The notes: a model not told the origin generated them from the letters alone. Shown: positions 8,975-18,009, counted from the stretch's first letter. The stretch is 34,532 bases of DNA from Chloroflexota bacterium (GCA_902810755.1 CADDYT010000063.1:1-34532); one strand, 5' to 3'. Program-made: numbers and translations.

Positions 8975-10402
8975 TCAGGCGGTCGTCCAGCCGACGATGG
9001 AGAGCTGCGAGCCGTCGGAGGCGGAGGCGAAGGTAGTGGGATTGCCGCCGCTCAGAGGGCCGAATTGCAGGGAGACGGCACCGTTGCTACTGTTGTGTTG
9101 CAGCGCGTACATGCTGCCGTCCAGCGAAACGTTCGACCAGGGGTACTGGCTGTACTGGCAGAACTCGCTCGGCCCTGCGCCCACGCCGCCGCCGTCGGTG
9201 GTCAGCCGCGTCAGCCCGGAGCCGTTGGTGTTGATCTTCCACAGCCCGTTCTGGCTCGTATCCACCTGGGTGGACGAGTAGCTCTGATTCTCGAACAGCA
9301 GCAGGAGTGTGTTGCTACTGATGGCGCGCACGGCAGAGATGGCCACGCTGGCGCTGGTGTAGAGGCTGGTGCCTGTGCCGCCGGTTGTCGGTTGAATACT
9401 GAGCGTGCTGGGGCCAACCCGTGTGTTTTCGCCCGGCCCGCTGCTGCTCATCGTCAGTGTGCATTGTGTGGTATAGAGATGTTGCCCATCGTAGCTGCTG
9501 TCGAAATCCCAGCACGGGTAGGTGCTACCCGTTGCTGTGTCCTCAAGCACTCGTGCCAGATTGCTCAACGGCTGGTTCGCGCCTCTGCCAGTATCGAGCA
9601 GGTAGAGGCTATCGGCAGGCATATCAATCGAAGGTCCGCGCAGGTAGACGCGCGTGTTGTCCAGCCAGGTAACGACGGGGTAGAGCTGCCCGCCTCTCGC
9701 CATCGCCAGTTCCGATTGCAGGCTGCCGCTCTGCGTATTGAGCAGCAACACCTGGTTATTGCCCCCGGCGGCGCTGCTATAGGTATAGCTGTTGAAAATG
9801 ATCAGCTTCTCATTGGTTGACCACTGTACGTTGCTCACAGCAGTAGAGCCATTCGCGCCGTTGGCAGGAGTCGAAGCGCAATACAACGTTTGCAGGTACT
9901 GCCCATCGCGGCGCACCAGCTGGAGTTTCGCCTGCTGGTTCTTAATGGCGACAAAGAGAATCCAGTCGCCAGAAGAAGAAAGTTCGGCGTCGGAGAGGTA
10001 GGTGCTGGAGAATGTGGCGATAGCTATGCTCTTGCCAGAAACGACATCATAGCGTTCCAGCGTCCCGGAGGTAGGACTGGTGCTGCTGCCTTTATTGATG
10101 ATGTAGACGATACTGGCCTGCGTACCTGCTGGCAGCGATGGCAGCACAGCCGCGCGGGCCGTTCCGTTTGCCGGGCAGGTGGTTGTCACTGTCGTTGTCG
10201 GATTGGAAGGGGTAGTTGTATTCTGGGCCGGTGTGCCGCTGCCCGTGACCGTCCCCGCGTTCCCCGGATTGTTGGAACCCTGCCCGTTGCCGCCGACCGG
10301 AGTAGAAGTTCCCCCCTGCCCGCAGGCTGCCAGCAAAAGCGAGAAGATGAGGCAACAGCCGAGCAAGAGCAAGAAAGGACGCTCATATTTCTTTTTCTGC
10401 AT
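8975..10402 (-). CDS. Beta-propeller-like (TolB/WD40-type) lipoprotein, function unknown
   Basis: The product is a 475-residue lipoprotein. The signal peptide ends in LLAACG, with the lipidated Cys near residue 27. A Gly/Ser/Thr/Asn-rich tether follows to about residue 70. The remainder shows repeating segments of the TolB/WD40-like propeller type: a short strand with a W-S-x-D/N-like turn and then a reporting strand, for example LSSSGDWILFVAI, VQWSTNEKLIIFNS and TWLDNTRVYLRG. No catalytic residues are recognised. AGGAGAG sits 6 bases before the ATG. Such proteins are often sensors, binding scaffolds or partners of surface enzymes, but no specific function can be assigned. It is divergent from the inositol cluster with 327 bases between. 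Confidence 0.75.
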   Translation of the reverse strand: MQKKKYERPFLLLLGCCLIFSLLLAACGQGGTSTPVGGNGQGSNNPGNAGTVTGSGTPAQNTTTPSNPTTTVTTTCPANGTARAAVLPSLPAGTQASIVYIINKGSSTSPTSGTLERYDVVSGKSIAIATFSSTYLSDAELSSSGDWILFVAIKNQQAKLQLVRRDGQYLQTLYCASTPANGANGSTAVSNVQWSTNEKLIIFNSYTYSSAAGGNNQVLLLNTQSGSLQSELAMARGGQLYPVVTWLDNTRVYLRGPSIDMPADSLYLLDTGRGANQPLSNLARVLEDTATGSTYPCWDFDSSYDGQHLYTTQCTLTMSSSGPGENTRVGPSTLSIQPTTGGTGTSLYTSASVAISAVRAISSNTLLLLFENQSYSSTQVDTSQNGLWKINTNGSGLTRLTTDGGGVGAGPSEFCQYSQYPWSNVSLDGSMYALQHNSSNGAVSLQFGPLSGGNPTTFASASDGSQLSIVGWTTA

Positions 10403-10420
10403 AGTGTCTCTCCTGATATA

Positions 10421-10444
10421 CTGTCAGAGCCTTTTCCCTGACAG
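10421..10444. promoter_or_regulatory. Inverted repeat in the leader of the propeller-like lipoprotein gene
   Basis: CTGTCAG (10421-10427) and CTGACAG (10438-10444) form a perfect 7-bp dyad 18 bases upstream of the minus-strand start. It may be an operator or an mRNA hairpin; its function is unknown. No convincing minus-strand promoter was found beside it. Confidence 0.35.
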
Positions 10445-10572
10445 ATAAACGACGCGCCAACCGCTTTCTGGAAAATGAAGCATGATCGTGTTGCTGCGCT
10501 CACCATACAGGAAAAACAGAAGAGATTCTGTGAAATAGCTAACACTTTGCAAGAATCCAGGCTGCAAAACCC

Positions 10573-10602
10573 TTGACAAAATCCTCTTCCGTCAGGTACA
10601 CT
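10573..10602 (+). promoter_or_regulatory. Promoter of the inositol catabolic cluster
   Basis: A perfect TTGACA (10573-10578) is followed by an 18-base spacer and TACACT (10597-10602). An operator begins 5 bases downstream and would cover the expected transcription start near 10609. It is the only strong promoter seen ahead of the 14-kb co-directional run of genes. Confidence 0.72.
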
Positions 10603-10606
10603 TATT

Positions 10607-10620
10607 TGCACACGTGTGCA
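10607..10620. promoter_or_regulatory. LacI-type operator O1 (TGCACACGTGTGCA)
   Basis: This perfect 14-bp palindrome lies over the predicted transcription start. Its CG-centred symmetry is typical of LacI/GalR-family operators, and the gene just downstream encodes such a regulator. Confidence 0.8.
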
Positions 10621-10649
10621 TAACTTTTGCGGGATAAGGAACCATATTT

Positions 10650-10669
10650 TAATGCACACGTGTGCATTA
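10650..10669. promoter_or_regulatory. LacI-type operator O2 (same 14-mer inside a 20-bp palindrome)
   Basis: The same TGCACACGTGTGCA occurs at 10653-10666. Here the symmetry extends by TAA/TTA to a perfect 20-bp palindrome. Its centre is 46 bases from O1, in the untranslated leader. Two identical sites suggest cooperative or roadblock repression with autoregulation. Confidence 0.8.
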
Positions 10670-10729
10670 CTGAGGGGATGGGCGAGACTGGACTGACTGG
10701 CTCTTGCGTGACGTAAAGAGAGGTGCGCC

Positions 10730-11764
10730 TTGCAGCGACGCGAAGTCTCTATTGCCGATATTGCCCAGGTGGCCGGAGTATCACATACGACCGTCTCACG
10801 CGCCCTGCGCGACAGCCCGTTGATCAGCGTGGATACGCGCGAGCGCATCCATCGTCTGGCCGAGGAGATGGGCTATACCCCTAATGCCATTGCGCAGAGC
10901 CTGCAAACCCGGCAGACGTACACGCTGGGCCTTGTTGTAACCTCAATTGCCGACCCGTTTCTCGGTGATGTTGTGAAAGGGGTCGAGGAAGTAGCGCGGG
11001 CTGCCGGTTTCAGTGTTCTGCTCAGCGCCTCTCACAACGATCCCGAACAGGAAATGGCGATCATCGAGACATTCCACCGGCGGCGCGTCGATGGTATTCT
11101 TGTTGCTTCCTCTCGCCTCACCAGTGATTATAAAAAGCGGCTTGACCGTCTCCGCGTTCCTACTGTCCTCATTAATGGTCAGGCCGAGGCGCAGGATGGC
11201 CTGTTGCACTGGGTAGCTGTGGATGATCGCGTGGGAGCGCAGATGGCCGTGCAGCACCTGCTCCAGCTTGGACATCGCGCCATTGGCTACATCGGCGCGA
11301 GCAGCCGTCCGCGCTCGAATCGCCAGCGCCTTGAGGGATATCGCAGCGCCTTAGAGGCGGCATCCATTTCTTTCGATGAAGCCAGGGTTGTTATGGCTCC
11401 AGGTATTGAGGCTTCTGACGAGGAGGATGTAGCTGCCGGAGAGGCATCGCTGCCTGCTTTGCTTGCTTGCGGCGTCACCGCTATCTTTTGCTACAACGAT
11501 ATGATCGCCGTCGGGGTGCAGGTGGCCTGCCGCGAGCGGGGCATTGTCATCCCGCGCGACCTGAGCGTCGTCGGCTTTGACGATATCCGCATGGCCGGTT
11601 ATGTCAACCCGCCGCTGACCACCATTCGCCAGCCAAAAGTGGAACTGGGCAGCCGGGCGGCGCAGCTCCTGCTGGATTTGCTCGATCGTCGTCCGGTACA
11701 AGATCATCTATTATCACCCGTCCTTGTGCATCGTTCCAGTACCGCTCCATTGACAGGCAGCTAA
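10730..11764 (+). CDS. LacI/GalR-family transcriptional regulator, probable repressor of the inositol cluster
   Basis: The product has 344 residues. An N-terminal helix-turn-helix (about 6-30, IADIAQVAGVSHTTVSRAL) and hinge helix (about 50-60, NAIAQSLQT) precede a periplasmic-binding-protein-like effector domain (about 63-335). The start is TTG 10730; AGAGAGG lies just upstream and no in-frame ATG fits the HTH better. His19 and Thr20 occupy the positions that set operator specificity in LacI (Tyr17, Gln18 there). It is the first gene behind two palindromic operators and lies 24 bases ahead of the dehydrogenase gene. Autoregulated repression of the inositol genes, relieved by inositol or an intermediate, is the natural inference. 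In Bacillus the equivalent regulator, IolR, belongs to the DeoR family, so this is an unrelated solution. Confidence 0.9.
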   Translation: MQRREVSIADIAQVAGVSHTTVSRALRDSPLISVDTRERIHRLAEEMGYTPNAIAQSLQTRQTYTLGLVVTSIADPFLGDVVKGVEEVARAAGFSVLLSASHNDPEQEMAIIETFHRRRVDGILVASSRLTSDYKKRLDRLRVPTVLINGQAEAQDGLLHWVAVDDRVGAQMAVQHLLQLGHRAIGYIGASSRPRSNRQRLEGYRSALEAASISFDEARVVMAPGIEASDEEDVAAGEASLPALLACGVTAIFCYNDMIAVGVQVACRERGIVIPRDLSVVGFDDIRMAGYVNPPLTTIRQPKVELGSRAAQLLLDLLDRRPVQDHLLSPVLVHRSSTAPLTGS

Positions 11765-11788
11765 TAGCGGGAAAGGAGTGCTTTGCCT

Positions 11789-12829
11789 ATGCCTGCCCTT
11801 TTGAAAATCGGCGTTATCGGTCTGGGTCGTATGGGCCAGTTGTATGCGCGCCTGCTCGCCACGCAGGTCAGCGGGGCCGCGCTCTATGCCGTCGCGGAAG
11901 TGGATGAGCGAGCGCGCGCAAAGATCGCCGCCGATTACGCTGTTCCCTGTGTATTTCCCGACGTTGAGGAACTGCTCGCCCTGCCTGAACTGGATGGCGT
12001 CATCATTGCTACGCCGACCGGCACTCATCCTGCGCTGGTGGCTGCGGCAGCCGGGGCGGGCAAGGCTATTTTCTGCGAAAAGCCGCTCGCTCTGAGCATC
12101 GAGGAGACGCGGGCCGTGCTGGACGCTGTTGCGCAGGCGGCAGTGCCATTACAGATTGGCTTCATGCGCCGTTTTGACGCCGGGTACCGGCGCGCAAAAG
12201 CGTTGATTGACGCGGGCCAGATCGGGCAACCTGTCATCTTCAAATCTATCGGGCGCGACCCCTTCTGCCCGGACTGCGCCTATGCCGATCCGGCGAAGAG
12301 CGGCGGCTTAATCATCGATATGGCTATTCACGACTTCGACCTGGCGCGCTGGCTGATGGGCAGCGAGGTGGAGCGTGTCAGCGCCGAGGGGACGCTCATG
12401 GTCTGCAACGAACTGGCCTCGGTTGGCGATATTGATAACGCCGTTGTCAATCTGCGTTTCGCGAGCGGCGCCCTGGGCAATGTCGAGGTCAGCCGCAACG
12501 CCTTCTACGGCTACGATATCCGTACCGAAGTGCTTGGCTCGGAGGGCGCGTTGATGATCGGCACGCACCAGCATACCCCCGTACTCCTGCTGACCCGTGC
12601 AGGCGCGCAATACGATGTAATGCCCTATTTGCTGGAACGTTTTGGCGATGCCTATCGTGCCGAGTTGCAGCACTTCGCCGATTGCCTGCGCGCCGGTCAA
12701 CCGCCCTCTGTCGGCGGCGCTGACGCCCTTGCCGCCTGTGAAATCGGCGTCGCTGCCGCCCGTGCCTGTCAGACCGGGCGACCGGTGACACTTGCTGAGA
12801 TCAGGCAGCTATCTGGACGTAGTTTATAA
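11789..12829 (+). CDS. Gfo/Idh/MocA oxidoreductase, inositol dehydrogenase paralogue
   Basis: This NAD(P)-dependent dehydrogenase oxidises an inositol or related polyol to its ketone. ATG 11789 is chosen because AAAGGAG at 11772-11778 is 10 bases upstream; TTG 11783 would be too close. The product has 346 residues. Visible: a Rossmann start GVIGLGRMG, catalytic Lys98 in FCEKP, QIGFMRRFD, and the Asp177/His181 pair in DMAIHDFD, matching the Lys-Asp-His set of IolG. Compared with the second dehydrogenase at 22467, it lacks the SxDPAPPP and LIDPAIGEAGD segments of canonical IolG. It also has an extra Cys-containing loop, FCPDCAYADP. It may handle scyllo-inositol, D-chiro-inositol or another isomer (IolX-like), but this is unproven. 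Confidence 0.85.
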   Translation: MPALLKIGVIGLGRMGQLYARLLATQVSGAALYAVAEVDERARAKIAADYAVPCVFPDVEELLALPELDGVIIATPTGTHPALVAAAAGAGKAIFCEKPLALSIEETRAVLDAVAQAAVPLQIGFMRRFDAGYRRAKALIDAGQIGQPVIFKSIGRDPFCPDCAYADPAKSGGLIIDMAIHDFDLARWLMGSEVERVSAEGTLMVCNELASVGDIDNAVVNLRFASGALGNVEVSRNAFYGYDIRTEVLGSEGALMIGTHQHTPVLLLTRAGAQYDVMPYLLERFGDAYRAELQHFADCLRAGQPPSVGGADALAACEIGVAAARACQTGRPVTLAEIRQLSGRSL

Positions 12830-12857
12830 AGAAGTGGTTGGAACAGGAGGGCAAGTT

Positions 12858-13760
12858 ATGAAACAGTACGATGCACAGAATCTCGTCGTTCATCCCGGCA
12901 ACGCGCCGGAGCAGGATGTGATCGTTGAGGTGACGCCGGAACTGGCGGGCTGGGACTACATCCGTTTCCAGGTGCGCCGCCTCGCGCCAGGGCAAAGCTG
13001 GGCATTCGCGACCGGCGATTACGAACTGGCGCTTGTCCCCTTCAGCGGTCGTCTCAGTGTTACCTCAAATCGCGGGCAGTGGTCGCAGGTAGGCGGGCGT
13101 GAAAGCGTCTTCAGCGGCCTGCCCCACGCGCTCTACCTGCCCCGGCAGACCGCGCTGACCGTCACTACCGAAGCCGGAGCGGAATTTGCCGTCTGTCTGG
13201 CTCCCGCCGAAGTGGACTATCCCGCCCAACTCGTCACGCCCCACGATATCGAGATTGAGATACGCGGCGGCGATCATGCCACGCGACAGATCAACAACAT
13301 CATCCCGCCCGGCTTTTCCTGCCAGCGCCTGGTGGTGGTCGAGGTCTATACCCCCGGCGGCAACTGGTCGAGCTATCCGCCGCACAAGCATGACATTCAT
13401 AAGGTCGATCAGCAGGGCAATATTCGCGAGGGCGATCTGGAAGAAGTCTACTTCTACAGGCTGGACAGGCCGGAGGGCTTCGCCTTCCAGCGCATTTATA
13501 CCGACTCCGAATCGCCCCTGCACCGCGCCGGCTATCCCATTGATGCGGTAGTGCTGGCGGGCCATAACGACGCCGTGCTGGTGCCAGAGGGTTACCATCC
13601 CGTCAGCAGCCCGCCCGGCTACACGACCTATTATCTCAATGTGCTGGCGGGCAGCGCGCAAACGCTGGCCAACAGCGAAGACCCGCGCTATAGCTGGGTC
13701 AAGGAAACCTACCGCGCTCGCGACCCGCGCGTACCGCTCTATGACATAGAACATCGTTGA
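12858..13760 (+). CDS. iolB: 5-deoxy-glucuronate isomerase (IolB)
   Basis: IolB converts 5-deoxy-D-glucuronate, the product of IolD, to 5-dehydro-2-deoxy-D-gluconate. It is a metal-dependent double-cupin enzyme. ATG 12858 has GGAGG 7 bases upstream and avoids overlap with the preceding gene; 300 residues, slightly above the usual 270-290. The second cupin shows YPPHKHDIH (His176, His178, His181), EEVYFYR with Glu195/Glu196, and EGYHPVSSPPGY near residue 250. These are family hallmarks and supply the metal ligands. It lies between the dehydrogenase and kinase genes, with 28 and 36 intergenic bases. Confidence 0.95.
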   Translation: MKQYDAQNLVVHPGNAPEQDVIVEVTPELAGWDYIRFQVRRLAPGQSWAFATGDYELALVPFSGRLSVTSNRGQWSQVGGRESVFSGLPHALYLPRQTALTVTTEAGAEFAVCLAPAEVDYPAQLVTPHDIEIEIRGGDHATRQINNIIPPGFSCQRLVVVEVYTPGGNWSSYPPHKHDIHKVDQQGNIREGDLEEVYFYRLDRPEGFAFQRIYTDSESPLHRAGYPIDAVVLAGHNDAVLVPEGYHPVSSPPGYTTYYLNVLAGSAQTLANSEDPRYSWVKETYRARDPRVPLYDIEHR

Positions 13761-13796
13761 TTGAGGTCACTGGTTGAGCAAGAACAGGAGCCGCGT

Positions 13797-14828
13797 ATGG
13801 ACACAGGAAACAGAACCTACGATGTGCTTGCGATGGGTCGCTCCTCGATTGACCTGTACTCAAACGATATTGGCGCGCCTTTCGAGGAGATTACCAGCTT
13901 CGCGGCCTACGTTGGCGGCTGCCCGACGAACATCAGTGTTGGCGCGCGCCGCCTGGGCCTGCATCCTGCCCTGCTGACGGCAGTCGGCGAGGATCAGGTG
14001 GGCAATTTCATCCTGCATTTCCTGCGTAAAGAGGGCGTGGAGACCCGCTTCATCCCGCGCAAGCCGGGCCATCGTTCCAGCGCCGTCGTCCTCGGCATCG
14101 AGCCGCCGGACCGCTTTCCGCTGACGTACTATCGCGACAACTGCGCCGATATCGAACTGACCATCGATGACGTGCTGGCTGCCCCCATTGCCGATAGCCG
14201 CGCCCTGCTGATTACCGGCACGGGCCTGAGCAGGGAACCGAGCCGCAGCGCCACGCTCTTTGCCGCCGAGATGGCGCGCCAGGCCGGGACGACCGTGCTA
14301 CTGGACATCGACTTTCGTCCCGACCAGTGGTTCGACCCGCGCGCCTTTGGCGTCATCCTGCGTTCGGCCCTGCGACTGGTCGATATCGTCATTGGCACGG
14401 AAGATGAGATCAACGCGGCCATGCTCACCGACCCGGCCCAGGTGCGCCTGACGCATTCGCAGGTCTCGGACGCTCATGTGAGCGGAGATATTGACGCGGC
14501 CATCAGGGCATTGCTTCGTCTGGGGCCGCGCGTACTGGTGCAGAAACGCGGCGCGGCTGGCGCTGCCGTGCATCTCGTGGCCGATGATGGCGCAATAGAG
14601 CAGGTGAACGTTCCCGGCTTCCCGGTTGAGGTGCGCAATATTCTGGGCGCGGGCGATGCTTTCGCCTCTGGCTTTCTCTACGGCTTCGTCAGTGGTTGGG
14701 ACTGGTATCGCGCGGCGCGACTGGGCAACGCCTGCGGGGCCATTCTGGTGACAGAGCATGGCTGCGCCAACTTCATGCCCACCCACGATCAGGTCATGCA
14801 ATTTATTCAAGAACACGGCGGCTTTTAG
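13797..14828 (+). CDS. iolC: 5-dehydro-2-deoxygluconokinase (IolC), PfkB family
   Basis: IolC phosphorylates 5-dehydro-2-deoxy-D-gluconate at C6 with ATP, the step before aldol cleavage. ATG 13797 has AGGAG 6 bases upstream; the product has 343 residues. PfkB features visible are the N-terminal GRSSIDLYSNDIGAPF segment typical of IolC, the GGCPTNISVGARRLGL motif near 42-57, and the ATP/catalytic motif GAGDAFASGF with base Asp287. The protein ends after the kinase fold, so it lacks the DUF2090 aldolase-like fusion found in many proteobacterial IolC proteins. A separate aldolase is therefore needed and is offered by the gene at 23504. Confidence 0.95.
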   Translation: MDTGNRTYDVLAMGRSSIDLYSNDIGAPFEEITSFAAYVGGCPTNISVGARRLGLHPALLTAVGEDQVGNFILHFLRKEGVETRFIPRKPGHRSSAVVLGIEPPDRFPLTYYRDNCADIELTIDDVLAAPIADSRALLITGTGLSREPSRSATLFAAEMARQAGTTVLLDIDFRPDQWFDPRAFGVILRSALRLVDIVIGTEDEINAAMLTDPAQVRLTHSQVSDAHVSGDIDAAIRALLRLGPRVLVQKRGAAGAAVHLVADDGAIEQVNVPGFPVEVRNILGAGDAFASGFLYGFVSGWDWYRAARLGNACGAILVTEHGCANFMPTHDQVMQFIQEHGGF

Positions 14829-14855
14829 ACGCGCAGTATCTGTGGGAGGAGAGAG

Positions 14856-16775
14856 ATGCAAACGCAATACATGACGATGGCCCAGGCTCTCATCGCCTTT
14901 CTGAAGAATCAGTATGTTGAACGCGATGGGGTTGAGCAGCCGTTTTTTGCCGGGTGCTTCGGCATCTTCGGGCATGGCAACGTGGGCGGCATCGGGCAGG
15001 CGCTGCAACAGATGCCCGATTTTCGCTACTACCAGGCGCGTAACGAGCAGGCGATGGTGCATATTGCCGCCGCCTACGCGAAGGTCAAGAATCGCCTGCA
15101 GACCTTTGCCTGCACTTCCTCGATTGGCCCCGGCGCGACCAACATGGTGACGGGCGCGGCCCTTGCCACCATCAACCGCCTGCCGGTGCTGCTGCTGCCG
15201 GGCGATATCTTCGCGCGTCGCAACGTCGCCCCCGTCTTGCAGCAACTGGAGTTCGAGCATTCGCAGGATATTTCCGTCAATGACGCCTTCAAGCCCGTCA
15301 GCCGCTACTGGGACCGCATCTCGCGGCCCGAACAACTGCTGACGGCTCTGCCGGAGGCCATGCGCGTGCTGACCAGCCCGGCGGAGACCGGGGCCGTCAC
15401 GCTGGCCTTGCCCCAGGACGTACAGGCCGAGGCTTTCGCATACCCCGCCGCTTTCTTCTCCCGCCGCCTCTGGCATATCCCGCGCAACCGTCCTGACCGC
15501 CATGCGCTGGAACAGGCGGCGGCGTTGATTCGCGCCAGCCAGCGCCCGTTGATTATTGCCGGGGGCGGCGTCATCTATGCCGGGGCCACAGAGACGCTGC
15601 GCCAGTTCGTTGACCGCACGGGCATTCCCGTTGGCGAGACGATGGCGGGCAAAGGCAGTCTCTCCTACGACCATCCGCTCAGCCTCGGCGCGATTGGCGC
15701 GACCGGCACCTTTGCCGCCAACCGGCTTGCCAGAGATGCCGACCTTGTCATCGGCATCGGCACGCGCTACAGCGACTTCACTACCTCATCAAAGACGGCT
15801 TTCCAGGCTCCCGACGTGCGCTTCATCAATATCAACGTGGCTGAATTCGATGCCGCCAAACACGCGGCCCTTGCGCTGACCGGCGATGCCAGGGCGACGC
15901 TGGAAGAACTGCTGCCCCTGCTGAACGGTTATCAGGCGGCGGGCGACTACCGTTCGCAGGCCGAACAGCTTCACGCCGCCTGGGATGCCGAGGTTGAGCG
16001 TATCTATGCTATGCGCCACGAGCCGTTGCCCTCGCAGGGCGAACTGATCGGCGCGGTGAACGAATTAAGCTCGCCGGAGGCGATCATGCTCTGCGCGGCT
16101 GGCAGCCTGCCTGGCGACCTGCACAAACTCTGGCGGGCGCGCCACCCGAAAAATTATCACCTCGAATACGGCTATAGCTGCATGGGCTACGAGATTGCCG
16201 GTGGCCTGGGCGCGAAAATGGCCGCGCCTGACCGTGACGTGTATGTGATGGTTGGCGATGGCTCCTATCTGATGATGAATAGCGAGATCGTCACCTCTAT
16301 TCAGGAGGGCTATAAGCTTATCATTGTGCTGCTCGATAATCAGGGTTTCAAGAGCATCGGCAGCTTGAGCCGCTCGCTCGGTCAGGATGGCTTCGGCACG
16401 CGCTATGTCTACCCGCAAAACGGCGTCTTGCCCGATGACACGGCAGGAAAGGATGTGCGAACGCTGCCTGTTGATCTGGCGGCCAACGCGCGCAGCCTGG
16501 GCGCGCACGTCATCGAGTGTAAGACCTATGCTGAGTTTGTGGCCGCGCTCGACGCCGTGCAGGCCGTGGAGCGCACCTCGGTCATCTACATTCAGAATGA
16601 CCGCTATGAGGGCGTTCCATCATACGATAGCTGGTGGGATGTGCCGGTGGCCGCTGTCAGCGATATGCCGCAGGTGCAGGCCGCCCACGCAGCGTGGGCA
16701 GAGATGCGCAAGCAGGAACGCTATTTCCTGGGTCAGGAGCAGCAGGCTGGCATTCCCACCACTACTCAAGCATAA
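14856..16775 (+). CDS. iolD: 3D-(3,5/4)-trihydroxycyclohexane-1,2-dione acylhydrolase (IolD)
   Basis: This thiamine-diphosphate-dependent enzyme opens the inositol ring, hydrolysing 3D-trihydroxycyclohexane-1,2-dione to 5-deoxy-glucuronate. It has 639 residues, the standard IolD length. The start has GGAGGAGAG just upstream. Motifs: catalytic Glu64 in RNEQAMVHIA, which activates the cofactor; FGHGNVGGIGQAL near 34-46; and the ThDP/Mg motif GDGSYLMMN with Asp468 and Asn475. It is 27 bases downstream of iolC and 163 bases upstream of the ABC importer genes. It is the most diagnostic gene of the pathway. Confidence 0.96.
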   Translation: MQTQYMTMAQALIAFLKNQYVERDGVEQPFFAGCFGIFGHGNVGGIGQALQQMPDFRYYQARNEQAMVHIAAAYAKVKNRLQTFACTSSIGPGATNMVTGAALATINRLPVLLLPGDIFARRNVAPVLQQLEFEHSQDISVNDAFKPVSRYWDRISRPEQLLTALPEAMRVLTSPAETGAVTLALPQDVQAEAFAYPAAFFSRRLWHIPRNRPDRHALEQAAALIRASQRPLIIAGGGVIYAGATETLRQFVDRTGIPVGETMAGKGSLSYDHPLSLGAIGATGTFAANRLARDADLVIGIGTRYSDFTTSSKTAFQAPDVRFININVAEFDAAKHAALALTGDARATLEELLPLLNGYQAAGDYRSQAEQLHAAWDAEVERIYAMRHEPLPSQGELIGAVNELSSPEAIMLCAAGSLPGDLHKLWRARHPKNYHLEYGYSCMGYEIAGGLGAKMAAPDRDVYVMVGDGSYLMMNSEIVTSIQEGYKLIIVLLDNQGFKSIGSLSRSLGQDGFGTRYVYPQNGVLPDDTAGKDVRTLPVDLAANARSLGAHVIECKTYAEFVAALDAVQAVERTSVIYIQNDRYEGVPSYDSWWDVPVAAVSDMPQVQAAHAAWAEMRKQERYFLGQEQQAGIPTTTQA

Positions 16776-16938
16776 AGCAATCGTGACTACTTTACAGGAA
16801 AGGAGGTAGTGTATCGCAAAAATCGGGCGACTCTGGTGGAAGATGGCAGGGGGCTTGCTCGCGGGGTAAGCCATTTGTGAATCGTCTTCAGGAAGTATCT
16901 TTGTCCACAATGTGGGTGGACAGGAACAGGAGAACAAC
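16776..16938 (+). other. Spacer between iolD and the importer genes, with an orphan Shine-Dalgarno and a short hairpin
   Basis: AAAGGAGG at 16799-16806 is a perfect Shine-Dalgarno, but it is followed only by a possible 23-codon frame (GTG 16809 to TGA 16880) with a 2-base gap, too close for normal initiation. Further on, TGTCCAC (16902-16908) pairs with GTGGACA (16916-16922), a 7-bp hairpin ending 5 bases before the AGGAG of the next gene. No promoter was recognised. Confidence 0.4.
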
Positions 16939-17931
16939 ATGCGCAGGCTTCTCACGTTCATCCCGATGTTGCTGCTGCTTTTTGCGCTGGTGGCCTGTGG
17001 AAATGGCACGAGCAACACCACGCAGTCGTCGTCATCGTGTCCGGCTTCGCGTTCGAGCCTCAAGTTCTACGTCATCACGCACGGCCAGGCGTCTGACCCG
17101 TTCTGGTCGGTGGTCAAGAAGGGCGTTGACCAGGCCGCCCATGATATGTGCGTCACCGCCATCTACGAGTCGCCTCCGACCTTCGACATGGTAGCGATGT
17201 CGCACCTGATTGATGCTGCCGTCGCGGCCCATCCGTCTGGACTGGTTGTCTCGATCCCTGACCCCAACGCGCTCGGTCCCTCGATTAAGGCTGCGGTCGC
17301 TGCGGGTATCCCGGTGATCTCGATCAACTCCGGGGCCGATGTTGCGAAGAGCCTGGGGGTGCTGGTGCATGTCGGGCAGACCGAATATCAGGCCGGTTTT
17401 GGCGGCGGTCAGAAGATGGCGGCTGCCGGTGTCACCAATGCCCTCTGCGTCAACCAGGAAGTTGGTAATGCCGCCCTGGAGCAGCGTTGCCAGGGCTTTA
17501 CCGACGCCATGAAGCAGGCAGGCGGCAAAGTGAAGGAGATCGGCGTCAACCTGAATAACCCGACGCAGACTCAGCAGACCATCGAGGCGGCTCTCCAGCA
17601 CGATCCCAGCATCAACGGCATCCTGACGCTTGGCCCGACCGGCGCGACACCCGCCCTCAAAGCCCTGCAAGACTTAAACAAGCTTGGTTCGATCAAACTG
17701 GCTACCTTCGACCTGTCGTCTGACGTGTTGAATGCGATCAAAAACGGGCAGATGCTGTTTGCCATCGACCAGCAGCAGTATCTCCAGGGATACCTGCCCA
17801 TCGTTCTGTTGACGCTGTACAAGACCAATCTCAATACCATTGCGAACGACGTTCTGCAAACTGGTCCTGGCTTTGTCACGTCGGCTAACGTGAATCAGGT
17901 GATCCAGTTGACGGCGCAGGGAACCCGCTAG
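16939..17931 (+). CDS. Sugar/inositol ABC importer substrate-binding lipoprotein (RbsB-like)
   Basis: This is the extracytoplasmic binding protein of a CUT2-type ABC importer, presumably for myo-inositol. ATG 16939 is chosen for AGGAG at 16928-16932; it yields 330 residues with a lipoprotein signal (LVAC, Cys20). The rest is a Peripla_BP_4 type-1 fold: [21 protein letters not shown] at the N-terminus, [11 protein letters not shown] near 130, and [18 protein letters not shown] near 217-234. The gene directly precedes the permease and ATPase of the same importer within the inositol operon, which is the basis for the substrate guess. Confidence 0.92.
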   Translation: MRRLLTFIPMLLLLFALVACGNGTSNTTQSSSSCPASRSSLKFYVITHGQASDPFWSVVKKGVDQAAHDMCVTAIYESPPTFDMVAMSHLIDAAVAAHPSGLVVSIPDPNALGPSIKAAVAAGIPVISINSGADVAKSLGVLVHVGQTEYQAGFGGGQKMAAAGVTNALCVNQEVGNAALEQRCQGFTDAMKQAGGKVKEIGVNLNNPTQTQQTIEAALQHDPSINGILTLGPTGATPALKALQDLNKLGSIKLATFDLSSDVLNAIKNGQMLFAIDQQQYLQGYLPIVLLTLYKTNLNTIANDVLQTGPGFVTSANVNQVIQLTAQGTR

Positions 17932-17942
17932 CATGTTGCCGG

Positions 17943-17982
17943 TTGGAGTCAGCAGGGCCAGCACTGGTTTTGCTGGCTCCAA
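17943..17982 (+). other. Intercistronic hairpin between binding protein and permease genes
   Basis: TTGGAGTCAGCA (17943-17954) pairs with TGCTGGCTCCAA (17971-17982) through 12 positions with one G-T wobble. No T-run follows, so it is more likely a 3'-end stabiliser or partial attenuator, raising binding-protein mRNA over permease mRNA, than a full terminator. Confidence 0.6.
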
Positions 17983-18009
17983 TCTGGCTAGAAGATCGGA
18001 GGGAAATCT

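Noticed and set aside
8846..9820. 324-codon plus-strand frame opposite the propeller-like lipoprotein
   Set aside because: Starts inside a palindromic repeat and has no domain; the minus-strand frame has a lipobox signal and a good Shine-Dalgarno.
14298..15674. 458-codon minus-strand frame opposite iolC/iolD
   Set aside because: Shadow of two well-conserved genes; no recognisable domain seen and it bridges two sense genes.
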